Positions 43,593 through 52,024 of a DNA stretch of 64,000 nt are shown one piece after another. The notes beneath the pieces are model-generated. The model was not told where the DNA came from. It made no database searches and saw nothing but the letters and a program-made list of their open reading frames with translations. Positions within the stretch are counted from its first letter, which is position 1, and each line of letters opens with the position of its first letter. A program made the position numbers and the translations under genes. Source of the stretch: CAYMDP01 sp964389375 (GTDB taxonomy: Bacteria; Bdellovibrionota; Bdellovibrionia; Bdellovibrionales; UBA1609); NCBI GenBank assembly GCA_964389375.1, contig CAYMDP010000010.1, positions 14,551 through 78,550 on the forward strand, given 5' to 3'.

Positions 43593-45035
43593 ATGCACAT
43601 ATTTTGGAAGGTCCTTTTTTTAATTCACTGCTTAAGCCTTGGGGCTTGCGCTTCCATGAATTGGAATGACCGTGAGGATATCGTTTCGATCGTCACTGAA
43701 AAGCCGGGTGCCGAGATCTATTTTAAAGATCGGATGCAGGGGACTACTCCGGCCTTTGTAAAGCTTCCTCGTGCTCGAAAGAATCAGATTCAGTTAAGCT
43801 ATCCCGGAGAAGAACCTCAGACCTTTGTTTTGGATTCTAAATATCGCTGGGGCGATTCCTTTTGGGGGAATGCCATTCTCGGTGGTCTTGCACCCTTCGG
43901 TTGGGGCATCGATTTTTGGACTGGGGCGGCCTGGAATGTAAAGGCGGGAGAAGTCTATTCTTTACAAGGGAAGGGTCCAAAAGAACAAAAGACGACAAGC
44001 CCGATCTTGATAGCTCCACCGGTTGCAGAGGATGAAACTTTGTCTCTAGAAATTGCTACTCTTGTAGAAAAACGGATGCGAGAGCGTTTTCCGGATCGAA
44101 AGTGGAAGCCCTATGTCGAAACCGCGGATCTGTTTCACTTTTACCAACGAACTCACGAAGAACTGTTTCCACTAAGTGATTTAGCGCCTCTGTTCTATTC
44201 GGCAAAGAGTACTCAGGTTCTTGAGACAGTGGTTCAAAAGCGCAAGGGCTTTGGCACTCATGCGATTGAAGCCTCTCTTAAGAATGCAATCTCTGGAGAG
44301 GTCGAAGACTATTATGTGTTTGAGGTTCCAGATGAAAGATTAGCTGCGCTAAAATTAAGTTGGTGGGAGCGGATGTGGAATAGCCAGTCCATTTGGCCCA
44401 ATGTTTTGGCCCTAGATTTTTCCACAGGCATAAGTTCTATTGAAGACATCAACGGGAACATCCACCAAGCTGAAAATCGGCATTCCGAAGGCACTTTAAG
44501 TCAGGCCACTCGCTATTTGGGAAGCATAAGTCTGGCGCGGATTCAGCAAGGTCGAAGAACGAGTGGAGGGCGCTACCGCTTTTCGATGATTCCGGCATTA
44601 TTTTTCAGGTGGAATCAGTTGAACTTTCCAAGTGAGGCCCAAATCCGAGATGTCGAATTCGAGCGGCTGTTTCTATCAGTTGGATATGGACCTCGATTTG
44701 AATGGGTGTCTAATTTCGCAAATGTCTATTTGGATATTGTTCCGGGCCTTAGGTGGACCTCCGTGGAATACGATGGCCCATTGGCAAGTGGAATTGAACA
44801 AGATACCAACATATTCGTTTTTACTGAGGCGGGTATAAGTCGATTTGTAAGTGAGCGTTGGGTGATTTCTTTATTCGTTAGAAGTGCAGGAGAGGATATA
44901 GAGGTCTGGAAAAAGGCCCTCTCGGGAGCCTCGGACCAAAATTTCGCCTTACTTGATTTGCGGACAACGATTTCGGGAGCGCGTCTAGGATATTACTTTC
45001 CCGAGGGCTCAAAGAAGCTAAAATCCAGCTTCTGA
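43593..45035 (+). CDS. Outer-membrane lipoprotein with PEGA-like and barrel-like parts
   Basis: This 480-residue protein has a lipoprotein signal ending LSLGAC, with the acylated Cys at residue 19. Residues about 35-75 resemble a PEGA domain (TEKPGAEIYFKDRMQGTTPA). A GWGIDFWTGAAW hydrophobic turn follows near 105-120, as in other PEGA lipoproteins. The C-terminal 200 residues alternate aromatic and polar residues and look like outer-membrane beta strands. Its function is unknown. It starts right after the guaB stop and ends three bases before a 37-bp inverted repeat. Confidence 0.75.
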   Translation: MHIFWKVLFLIHCLSLGACASMNWNDREDIVSIVTEKPGAEIYFKDRMQGTTPAFVKLPRARKNQIQLSYPGEEPQTFVLDSKYRWGDSFWGNAILGGLAPFGWGIDFWTGAAWNVKAGEVYSLQGKGPKEQKTTSPILIAPPVAEDETLSLEIATLVEKRMRERFPDRKWKPYVETADLFHFYQRTHEELFPLSDLAPLFYSAKSTQVLETVVQKRKGFGTHAIEASLKNAISGEVEDYYVFEVPDERLAALKLSWWERMWNSQSIWPNVLALDFSTGISSIEDINGNIHQAENRHSEGTLSQATRYLGSISLARIQQGRRTSGGRYRFSMIPALFFRWNQLNFPSEAQIRDVEFERLFLSVGYGPRFEWVSNFANVYLDIVPGLRWTSVEYDGPLASGIEQDTNIFVFTEAGISRFVSERWVISLFVRSAGEDIEVWKKALSGASDQNFALLDLRTTISGARLGYYFPEGSKKLKSSF

Positions 45036-45037
45036 TA

Positions 45038-45129
45038 GGTTCCAGGTCCCAAGTGGTAGCAGTGGCGCATCATTCGGCAGCTAGAAGCTCCAAATGATGC
45101 GCCATTGCTAGCACTTGGGACCTGGAACC
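45038..45129. repeat. 37-bp inverted repeat (long hairpin) upstream of guaA
   Basis: The arms 45038-45074 and 45093-45129 match at 35 of 37 positions around an 18-base loop. The hairpin starts three bases after the lipoprotein stop. It lacks a T-run, so it is not a standard intrinsic terminator. AAGTG/CACTT lies at 45051-45055 and 45112-45116, the same pentamer that borders the cores of the other large palindromes. The inner sequence is different. Confidence 0.85.
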
Positions 45130-45195
45130 CAAAAGGTGGACCGAAGAAGTGGGCTCCGCTATGTTAGGTCATTCGTTTTTGGGGGTTGGGGATCA

Positions 45196-46722
45196 ATGCA
45201 AAATGGAATTCTAGTTTTAGATTTTGGCTCTCAATACACTCAATTGATCGCTCGAAGATTGAGAGAAATCGGTGTCTACTCGGAGCTTCTTTTATTCGAT
45301 GCCGACATCGAAGAAATCCGCAGTAAAAAGCCCATGGGAATTATTCTAAGTGGTGGCCCAAGTTCTGTAAAAGAAGAGGGCGCCCCGAAAAGGAATTTAA
45401 AAGAGCTTGCTGAGATCGCACCCATCTTAGGGATCTGTTATGGGATGCAACTTATTGCCGATCAGATGGGTGGCAAAGTTGTGACTGCAGATCGCAGAGA
45501 ATACGGTTTAAATTCGGTGCGCTGGAGTGAGTCCTTGGTGAAGACAATTCCAAAAGATCAAAAGGTATGGATGAGCCACGGGGACGCACTTGAAAAAATA
45601 CCTCCCGGCTTTCAGGTGGTCGCTGAGTCCAGCTCGGGCCACCCGGCTGCGATGAAGGGTCCCAATATTTGGGCTTTGCAGTTTCACCCTGAAGTGTCCC
45701 ATACCGAAAACGGACTTGATCTTTTAAAGTCCTTTGCCTTTGATCTTTGTGGGGCTGAAAAAAACTGGAATGCTCCTGAAATCATCGATCATCTGATTGA
45801 AGACATTCGAGCCAAAGTGCCTGGAAACGAAAAAGTTCTTTGCGCCCTTAGCGGCGGGGTTGATTCGACCGTTGTGGGGACTCTTTTAACCAAAACTCTT
45901 GGAGCAGATCGAGTTCATTGTGTTTTTGTCGATACAGGAATGTTGAGGAAAAATGAATTCGAGGATGTCTTGAAGCTTTATGCGGAACTCGGTTTAAATG
46001 TCCATGGGGTCGATGCTTCCAAAACTTTTTTGGGACGTCTTAAGAATATCGAAGATCCTGAGCAAAAACGAAAGATTATCGGCCACACCTTTATCGATGT
46101 CTTTAAGGAAGAAATTAAGAAAATTGGAAAAGTAGATTGGCTGGCTCAAGGGACTCTTTATCCGGATGTGATTGAAAGTGTTTCTCCTCGGGGAACAAGC
46201 GTAACAATTAAGTCCCATCACAATGTCGGCGGACTTCCTAAGGATTTAAATCTTAATTTGATTGAACCCTTAAGGGAGCTTTTTAAAGATGAAGTGCGAA
46301 TGATTGGGGCGCGTCTTGGTATTCCAGATAAGTTTTTGTGGCGCCATCCTTTTCCAGGACCCGGACTTGCAATCCGCATCATGGGAGAGGTCAACGAAGA
46401 GAACTTAAAAATTTTAAAAGAAGCCGATCACATCTACGTGGAAGAATTAAAAGCAAATTCTTTGTATCATAAGATTTGGCAAGCCTTTGTAGTTTTGCTT
46501 CCAGTTAAAACCGTTGGAGTACAAGGGGATTCCAGAACCTATGACAAAGTTGTCGCCATTCGAGCGGTGACTTCTCAGGACGGAATGACGGCAGATTGGT
46601 TTGATTTTCCAGCAAGTTTTTTAAGAATGGTTTCCAACCGCATCACTAACGAAGTCAAAGGGGTCAATCGAGTGGTTTACGATGTAACCAGTAAGCCCCC
46701 GGGCACGATTGAGTGGGAATAG
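45196..46722 (+). CDS. guaA: GMP synthase (glutamine-hydrolysing)
   Basis: The protein has 508 residues from the ATG at 45196, preceded by GGGGATCA; upstream frame extension would run into the hairpin. The class I glutamine amidotransferase domain is at about 1-195 (GICYGMQLIADQMGGKV with the catalytic Cys, LQFHPEVSHTENG with His and Glu). The ATP-pyrophosphatase domain begins at about 210 (ALSGGVDSTVVG), and the dimerisation domain ends PPGTIEWE. It converts XMP to GMP. It sits directly upstream of dnaE. Confidence 0.97.
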   Translation: MQNGILVLDFGSQYTQLIARRLREIGVYSELLLFDADIEEIRSKKPMGIILSGGPSSVKEEGAPKRNLKELAEIAPILGICYGMQLIADQMGGKVVTADRREYGLNSVRWSESLVKTIPKDQKVWMSHGDALEKIPPGFQVVAESSSGHPAAMKGPNIWALQFHPEVSHTENGLDLLKSFAFDLCGAEKNWNAPEIIDHLIEDIRAKVPGNEKVLCALSGGVDSTVVGTLLTKTLGADRVHCVFVDTGMLRKNEFEDVLKLYAELGLNVHGVDASKTFLGRLKNIEDPEQKRKIIGHTFIDVFKEEIKKIGKVDWLAQGTLYPDVIESVSPRGTSVTIKSHHNVGGLPKDLNLNLIEPLRELFKDEVRMIGARLGIPDKFLWRHPFPGPGLAIRIMGEVNEENLKILKEADHIYVEELKANSLYHKIWQAFVVLLPVKTVGVQGDSRTYDKVVAIRAVTSQDGMTADWFDFPASFLRMVSNRITNEVKGVNRVVYDVTSKPPGTIEWE

Positions 46723-46727
46723 TTTAG

Positions 46728-49700
46728 ATGTCATTTGTTCACCTTCACGTTCATTCTCAGTACTCGCTTCTAGATGCCACCATCCGGGCAAAGGCGCTTG
46801 TTAAGCGCGCGAAGGAGTTTAATCAGCCTGCAGTTGCCTTGACGGATCTTGGAAATTTATTTGGCTGTATTGAGTTTTATTTTGCGGCTCTTGATGCGGG
46901 AGTAAAACCCATCGTAGGACTTGAAGTGTATATCGCGCCGAAGGGTCGTTTGGTTAAGGGCGAGGATAAAGACGCAAGTCATATGCCGAACCGTCGATTG
47001 GTTTTGCTGGCCCAAGATATGGACGGCTATCACAGTCTTTGTGCCCTCAGTACGATTGGTTATCAAGAGGGTTTCTATTACCGTCCTCGCGTTGATTACG
47101 AAGTTTTAAAAAAACATAATAAGGGTCTAATTGCATTAACCGGCGGTCTAATGGGTGAAGTCCCTTGGACTTTTAAAAATCGTGGACCCGATGAAGCTTT
47201 GCAAAAAATTAAGGAACTTAAAGACATCTACGGAGACGGTCTTTATCTCGAATTGAATCGAACCGGAGTTCGAGACTGGGACGACATTAATCCTTTTCTT
47301 GTTCAAGCTGGAAAAGACTTAAGTGTTCCCATTGTGGCTACGAATGATGTTCATTACCTTCATCAAGAAGATCAGCTGGCTCAGGAAGTTTTGATTTGTA
47401 TTGCTTCCAACAAAACCCTGCAAGATGAGTCTCGATTTAAACTGGGAACGGATCAGTTTTATTTTAAAAGTACAGAATCCATGCAGTCTCTTTTTCAGGA
47501 TCTTCCTGAGGCGATTGCCAATACCGAAGTCATCATGAATCGGTGCAATCTAAAGTTTAAGCTTAAAGATGAAGAGGGAAAGCCCATCTATCACTTGCCG
47601 ACATTCCCGACCGCTGAAGGAGTTGGACTTGCTGAAGAGATCAAAAGACTTTCTTTCGAAGGTCTTGAGGTCAGGATCGAGCAAGCCAAAGCGCGCGGCG
47701 AAGAGATCGGTCCCGAACAACGCGAAGTTTATAAGCAGCGTCTTGAGTTCGAGTTAAAAGTTATTAATGGAATGGGTTTTGATGGATACTTTTTAATCGT
47801 TCAAGACTTTATTAATTGGGCCAAGAAAAATAATATTCCAGTCGGCCCGGGACGGGGATCAGGGGCAGGCTCTTTGGTCGCCTATAGTTTGTTTATTACC
47901 GATCTTGATCCCATGCCTTACAATTTGATTTTCGAGAGATTCCTAAATCCCGAGCGTATTAGCATGCCGGATTTTGATATCGATTTTTGCCAAGAAAACC
48001 GCGGCCGGGTCATTGATTATGTGACCGAAAAATACGGGCAACAAAGCGTGTCCCAGATTATCACTTACGGAAAACTTCAGGCTAGGGCTGCAATCCGCGA
48101 TGTTGGGCGAGTTCTAGGAATGACCTATGCCGATGTGGATGTGATTTCAAAACTGATGCCTGATAAGTTAGGGATCACACTAGGTGAGGCCATAGAGCTT
48201 GAGCCACGCCTTCGTGAGATGATGGACCAAGATCCCAAGGTCGCAACCCTTATGGATTTGGCGCAAAAAGTTGAAGGTCTTGTTCGCCATGCAGGGATTC
48301 ACGCCGCAGGTGTTGTCATTGCCGATGGATCGATCATGGATCATGCGCCCCTTTATCGTGGGGCTGACGGAGAAAACGTCGTTCAGTATGATATGAAACA
48401 TGCTGAAAAAATTGGGCTAATTAAGTTCGATTTTCTTGGATTAAAAACCCTGACCCATATTCAAGATGCCTTAAATCTTGTTGAAAAAAATCGTGGCAAA
48501 AAAATTGCGACGACCGAGATCTCACTTAAAGACCCTGGTATTTATGAAATCATGTGCAAAGGGGATACGGCCGGGATTTTTCAGTTCGAAGGTGAGGGCA
48601 TTACAGACCTAATCCGAAAAGCCAAACCAAATTGTTTTGAAGATATCGTTGCGATCAATGCCCTTTATCGCCCAGGTCCAATGGATATGATTCCGGACTA
48701 TCTTAAGCGAAAAAATGCGGAAGTTTCGGTTTCGTATATTTTTGATGAACTCGAGCCTATTTTAAAAGAAACCTACGGGATCGTGGTCTATCAAGAGCAA
48801 GTCCAAATTGTTGCAGCTAAAATTGCCAACTACTCCCTTGGTGAAGCCGATATGCTTCGAAGAGCCATGGGAAAAAAGATTGCCGAAGAGATGGCCATTC
48901 ACAAAACTCGCTTTTTAAAGGGCGCTGAAGAAAACAAATTTGATTTAAAAAAAGCAGGCGAGTTGTTTGATACCATGGCCGAGTTTGCGAAGTATGGATT
49001 TAATAAATCCCATGCTGCCGCATATTGCGTGGTTGCCGCCCAAACAGCCTATCTAAAGAACTATTATCCCGTCGAATTTTTTGCAGCACTTTTAAGCACG
49101 GAGATGAGCGACACGGATAAGGTCGTCAAATACGTTAAAGACGCACAAAAACGTAAGATCGAAGTTTTGCCTCCTCATGTGAATCACTCAGAATACAAGT
49201 TTTCGGTTCGAGGGGATCAAATCTTATTTTCTTTAGGTGCCATTAAAGGTGTGGGCCAAGGCGCTGTTGAAGCGATTGTCGAAGCCCGTGAAAAATTAGA
49301 GTCTAAGAAATTTGAGTCCTTAGATCAGTTTTTTGAAAGCCTTGATCTAAGACGGGTCAATAAAAAGACGATCGAAGCTTTAATTAAAGCTGGGGCCTTA
49401 GATGGCTTTAATGCAGAACGCTCTGAATTGATGGAAGGCTACTCGCGATTTATTGAACGTGCAGATCGAATTAAAAAAGATCGTGACCTGGGCCAGGTCA
49501 GTCTTTTTGCAATGGATGAGGAACTCACTAAGTCCGAGAGAGTCGTTTTGGAAAAAAAGGCCCCCTGGCCAAAATCCGCAAGCCTTGCTTTCGAAAAAGA
49601 AGTCCTCGGCTTTTATTTAAGTGACCACCCCCTGAAGGGTCTTGAAGCCGTTATGAGTCTTTGGTCAAAAATTAATGTCGAAAGTCTTAAGACTTTGCCG

Positions 49701-50201
49701 CCAAAATCAACGGTTCAGCTTTTTGGATTAGTCTCGAGTTTAAAAGAGTTTATTACCAAAAAAGGTACACGCATGGCCTTTTCTTCGATCGAAGATTTAA
49801 CGGGTCGTGTGGAAGTCGTCGTTTTTCCAGATACTTTTGCGAAGACCGAGTTAATTTTAAAAAGTGAAGTTCCAGTCTTGATCTACGGCCAACTTGAGCG
49901 CGACGGAGAAGCCTGTAAGATTTTGCTCGAAGATGTGAAGCGAGTGGATGATATCTTTCAGCGTGCGAAAAAAATGACCTTTAAAATTTCTGAGGGCATG
50001 GATGATCGCTTCGACAAACTTAAGGCTTTAGTCGAGCGTTACCCCGGAAACACAAGTCTTGGATTCCAAATGAAGCTTCAGAATCCCGATGCTGTTGTCG
50101 AACTGGATCTCTTAGAGCCCAAAGGCGTCCATGCGGGGCAAGAATTCTTCGAAGAAGTCCAAGGACTCTTTGGCCGCTCGGATTTTATCTCTCTGAACTA
50201 G
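46728..50201 (+). CDS. dnaE: DNA polymerase III alpha subunit
   Basis: This is the 1157-residue replicative polymerase. The PHP domain starts FVHLHVHSQYSLLD, the palm has PDFDIDFCQENRGRVIDYV with catalytic Asp residues, and GIHAAGVVIAD, YRPGPMDMIPDYLKR and YGFNKSHAAAYC lie in the fingers region. The OB-fold is at about 985-1070 (TVQLFGLVSSLKEFITKKGT). It is a DnaE1-type enzyme of ordinary length. It starts five bases after guaA, suggesting co-transcription, and ends five bases before a large palindromic element. Confidence 0.97.
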   Translation: MSFVHLHVHSQYSLLDATIRAKALVKRAKEFNQPAVALTDLGNLFGCIEFYFAALDAGVKPIVGLEVYIAPKGRLVKGEDKDASHMPNRRLVLLAQDMDGYHSLCALSTIGYQEGFYYRPRVDYEVLKKHNKGLIALTGGLMGEVPWTFKNRGPDEALQKIKELKDIYGDGLYLELNRTGVRDWDDINPFLVQAGKDLSVPIVATNDVHYLHQEDQLAQEVLICIASNKTLQDESRFKLGTDQFYFKSTESMQSLFQDLPEAIANTEVIMNRCNLKFKLKDEEGKPIYHLPTFPTAEGVGLAEEIKRLSFEGLEVRIEQAKARGEEIGPEQREVYKQRLEFELKVINGMGFDGYFLIVQDFINWAKKNNIPVGPGRGSGAGSLVAYSLFITDLDPMPYNLIFERFLNPERISMPDFDIDFCQENRGRVIDYVTEKYGQQSVSQIITYGKLQARAAIRDVGRVLGMTYADVDVISKLMPDKLGITLGEAIELEPRLREMMDQDPKVATLMDLAQKVEGLVRHAGIHAAGVVIADGSIMDHAPLYRGADGENVVQYDMKHAEKIGLIKFDFLGLKTLTHIQDALNLVEKNRGKKIATTEISLKDPGIYEIMCKGDTAGIFQFEGEGITDLIRKAKPNCFEDIVAINALYRPGPMDMIPDYLKRKNAEVSVSYIFDELEPILKETYGIVVYQEQVQIVAAKIANYSLGEADMLRRAMGKKIAEEMAIHKTRFLKGAEENKFDLKKAGELFDTMAEFAKYGFNKSHAAAYCVVAAQTAYLKNYYPVEFFAALLSTEMSDTDKVVKYVKDAQKRKIEVLPPHVNHSEYKFSVRGDQILFSLGAIKGVGQGAVEAIVEAREKLESKKFESLDQFFESLDLRRVNKKTIEALIKAGALDGFNAERSELMEGYSRFIERADRIKKDRDLGQVSLFAMDEELTKSERVVLEKKAPWPKSASLAFEKEVLGFYLSDHPLKGLEAVMSLWSKINVESLKTLPPKSTVQLFGLVSSLKEFITKKGTRMAFSSIEDLTGRVEVVVFPDTFAKTELILKSEVPVLIYGQLERDGEACKILLEDVKRVDDIFQRAKKMTFKISEGMDDRFDKLKALVERYPGNTSLGFQMKLQNPDAVVELDLLEPKGVHAGQEFFEEVQGLFGRSDFISLN

Positions 50202-50205
50202 TTCG

Positions 50206-50368
50206 TTTCAAAACTCTGTTTGCAATAAGAATAAGTGCTCCGCCTCAGCCGTCGGACATTCTCGGTCGGCCCCTAGGATTTAATTTGATAACCCGGATTA
50301 AATTTGGGCCGACCTGCGAAACTAGTCTTCGGCGGACACTTATTCTTATTGCAAACAGAGTTTTGAAA
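50206..50368. repeat. Large palindromic element, copy 2
   Basis: The arms 50206-50237 and 50337-50368 are perfect 32-bp inverted repeats, beginning five bases after the dnaE stop. The 99-base core reads, on the minus strand, TCCGCCGAAGACTAGTT ... CGACGGCTGAGGCGGAG, and contains an inner stem GGTCGGCCC/GGGCCGACC plus ATTTAAT/ATTAAAT. It is thus in inverted orientation relative to copies 1 and 3. The arm sequence is unlike that of the other copies. Confidence 0.9.
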
Positions 50369-50397
50369 GATTTTGTAGATAAAATCCTCGGGACCTT

Positions 50398-50547
50398 ATG
50401 CATCGTTTTAGACTCTTTTCTGGACTCTTTGGGCAATTCGCTTTGGAGTGTGAAGATTTTCAACATCCAGCCAGCGGCACTTTTTCAGTTCGTAAGCAGA
50501 GATCCGGGATGTCTATTCGACTAATCTGGGGAAATCCATTTTTTTGA
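50398..50547 (+). CDS. Possible small protein between two palindromes (49 aa)
   Basis: This 49-codon frame, MHRFRLFSGLFGQFALECED ... NPFF, occupies most of the spacer between the two palindromes and ends at a TGA inside the start of the copy-3 arm. The other large palindromes in the window also begin at or just after stop codons, which lends the frame weak support. There is no clear ribosome-binding site and no recognised family. A chance frame or gene remnant remains possible. Confidence 0.3.
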   Translation: MHRFRLFSGLFGQFALECEDFQHPASGTFSVRKQRSGMSIRLIWGNPFF

Positions 50548-50866
50548 AGTTCTTCTTCTAATTTTTAAAGTGTCCACCGAAGACCGGGTTGTATCCTACA
50601 AATCCAGTCCATAGATGACGCCGAGATTTTTACTTATGGTGAGGCGCGACGACGATGGACTAGCGCAAGCTAATTCGAGGAGGAGCAACGAAGCCATAAG
50701 CAAAAATAACAAGTCAGCTATGGACTGGATTTGTAGGATACAGCCCTGTTTCGCAGGGCGGCCCAAAGGTCGACCTGGTTATTAAATATAGCCGACGGGC
50801 CGACCGAGAATGTCCGACGGCTGAGGGGGAGCACTTTAAAAATTAGAAGAAGAACTTCAAAAAAAT
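50538..50866. repeat. Large palindromic element, copy 3 (contains nested palindrome)
   Basis: The arms 50538-50572 and 50832-50866 are perfect 35-bp inverted repeats. The core begins TCCACCGAAGAC and ends CGACGGCTGAGGGGGAG. Its right part (from about 50750, TTTCGCAGGGCGGCCCAAA, to GGGCCGACCGAGAATGTCC) aligns with copy 2. About 165 extra bases, containing a second palindrome, interrupt it after GAAGAC. It lies 41 bases from the stop of the convergent glycosyltransferase gene. Confidence 0.9.
50590..50742. repeat. Palindromic element nested inside copy 3
   Basis: The arms 50590-50614 and 50718-50742 are perfect 25-bp inverted repeats. The 103-base core has an inner stem (CTTATGG/CCATAAG with flanking T/A runs) and a small TAGC-GCAA-GCTA hairpin at 50661-50672 with a GNRA-type loop. 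The core sequence is unrelated to that of the outer element, so this is a second element type. Confidence 0.85.
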
Positions 50867-50906
50867 ATTTTTGTAAGTTCGCGGATTACATCTTTCGTGA
50901 ATGTCT

Positions 50907-52019
50907 CTATTGAGAGTGGAGTCGGTTTCGCCAGAGGATGGGGCTTTTGATTAGGTTGTGGAGTAGGCTGGCTAGGGTCACTGCGATGAACATCAGGAAT
51001 CCTATTGGGAAAAACAGGATTCCGATCCAGGAAAATTCGCCGTAACTTTTGATAAGGGTGAAGAGTGCGAAAAGGGAGAGAGTGACTAGGAGTAAAGAAG
51101 CCGGGGTGCTGCCCCAGAGTCCCATTCCGCTGAGTGCAAAAAACACACTTGTGACTTTTAGAAAATCCAAGGGAGAGCTATATTTTTGTCCGAATCTAAA
51201 GATTCGGACCCAGCCTTTCCAGAATTCTTTAAAGCTGGAATACATTCGAACTTGATAGAGAGGACTCTTCGAGATTTCGTAGCGTCCTTGATTTTTAAGG
51301 CTTAGTTCAGCGATGGCCATGTCGTCTGCGGATTCATTGCGTACACTTTTGTGAGCTTCAATTTTTTCGTAAAAACTTCGTTTAAAAAGAAGAAACTGAC
51401 CGATGGCGTAGGGTTTTTTCCCATGGCTTGATGCAAAGGCCCTAGAGGCTATAAGCGTGAGGATTTGAAAGCTTCCCATGGCTTTTTCCCAAAGGCTTGG
51501 CGCCTTGTGAAAGGGGAGGGAGCTTAATAGATCTAGATCTTGATCTTTCATCATTCGAAGGGCTGTGCTGATTTGTTTTAGAGAATGAAGTGTATCGGCG
51601 TCGGTAAAAAGAATAAATTCTTTCGTGCAAAGCTTGGCCCCTTGATAGCAGGCCCAGTTTTTTCCTCTCCAACCGGCCTCTAGGGACTGCCCTTTAAGGA
51701 CCCGACAGTTGAACTGAGTTGCGATTTCAGATGTTTTGTCCGTGGATTGATCGTCGACAACTATAATTTCGCTTATCTGTGAAGTTTTAGAGTGAGTTGT
51801 TAAGCTCGGCAGCAAGAGCTTTAGATTATCTTCTTCATCGCGGGCGGGAATGACGATCGACAATGAGTTTAAAAGATTTTGGTCGAATTCACTGTGCTTA
51901 ATTTGATTTTGCTTAGCCTGGGAAATGCTTTTTGCGGCTTGCCCTAGGGCCTTAAAGAGTTCGCTGAGCCCGTAAATTGCGAAGGCTAAACTAAGTCCCG
52001 ACCAAAGAGTGAACTCCAC
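50907..52019 (-). CDS. Family 2 glycosyltransferase (HpnB/CrtQ-like)
   Basis: This 370-residue membrane-bound GT-A enzyme has an N-terminal helix (about 5-22), SIVIPARDEEDNL (about 53-65), IIVVDDQSTDKT, the DxD-type motif FTDADTLH (about 138-145) and ESADDMAIAEL. Two to three C-terminal helices follow (about 290-360). GWRGKNWACYQGA is characteristic, to my knowledge, of the HpnB and CrtQ-type glycosyltransferases that act on hopanoids or carotenoids. The nearby carotenoid operon makes a carotenoid-linked substrate the favoured inference. It forms a likely operon with the His-rich membrane gene (gap 5). Confidence 0.82.
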   Translation of the reverse strand: MEFTLWSGLSLAFAIYGLSELFKALGQAAKSISQAKQNQIKHSEFDQNLLNSLSIVIPARDEEDNLKLLLPSLTTHSKTSQISEIIVVDDQSTDKTSEIATQFNCRVLKGQSLEAGWRGKNWACYQGAKLCTKEFILFTDADTLHSLKQISTALRMMKDQDLDLLSSLPFHKAPSLWEKAMGSFQILTLIASRAFASSHGKKPYAIGQFLLFKRSFYEKIEAHKSVRNESADDMAIAELSLKNQGRYEISKSPLYQVRMYSSFKEFWKGWVRIFRFGQKYSSPLDFLKVTSVFFALSGMGLWGSTPASLLLVTLSLFALFTLIKSYGEFSWIGILFFPIGFLMFIAVTLASLLHNLIKSPILWRNRLHSQ

Positions 52020-52024
52020 AGGTT

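Noticed and set aside
45115..45195. Upstream extension of guaA
   Set aside because: It starts inside the long hairpin arm and lacks a ribosome-binding site; MQNGILVLDFGSQYTQ at 45196 is the family start.
50285..50524. 79-codon open frame through palindrome copy 2
   Set aside because: Half of it lies inside the repeat core and arm, and it overlaps the more plausible 49-codon frame.
50202..50906. Possible transposon with its own transposase
   Set aside because: No transposase-like or RAYT-like protein can be read in any frame; only palindromic sequence is present.
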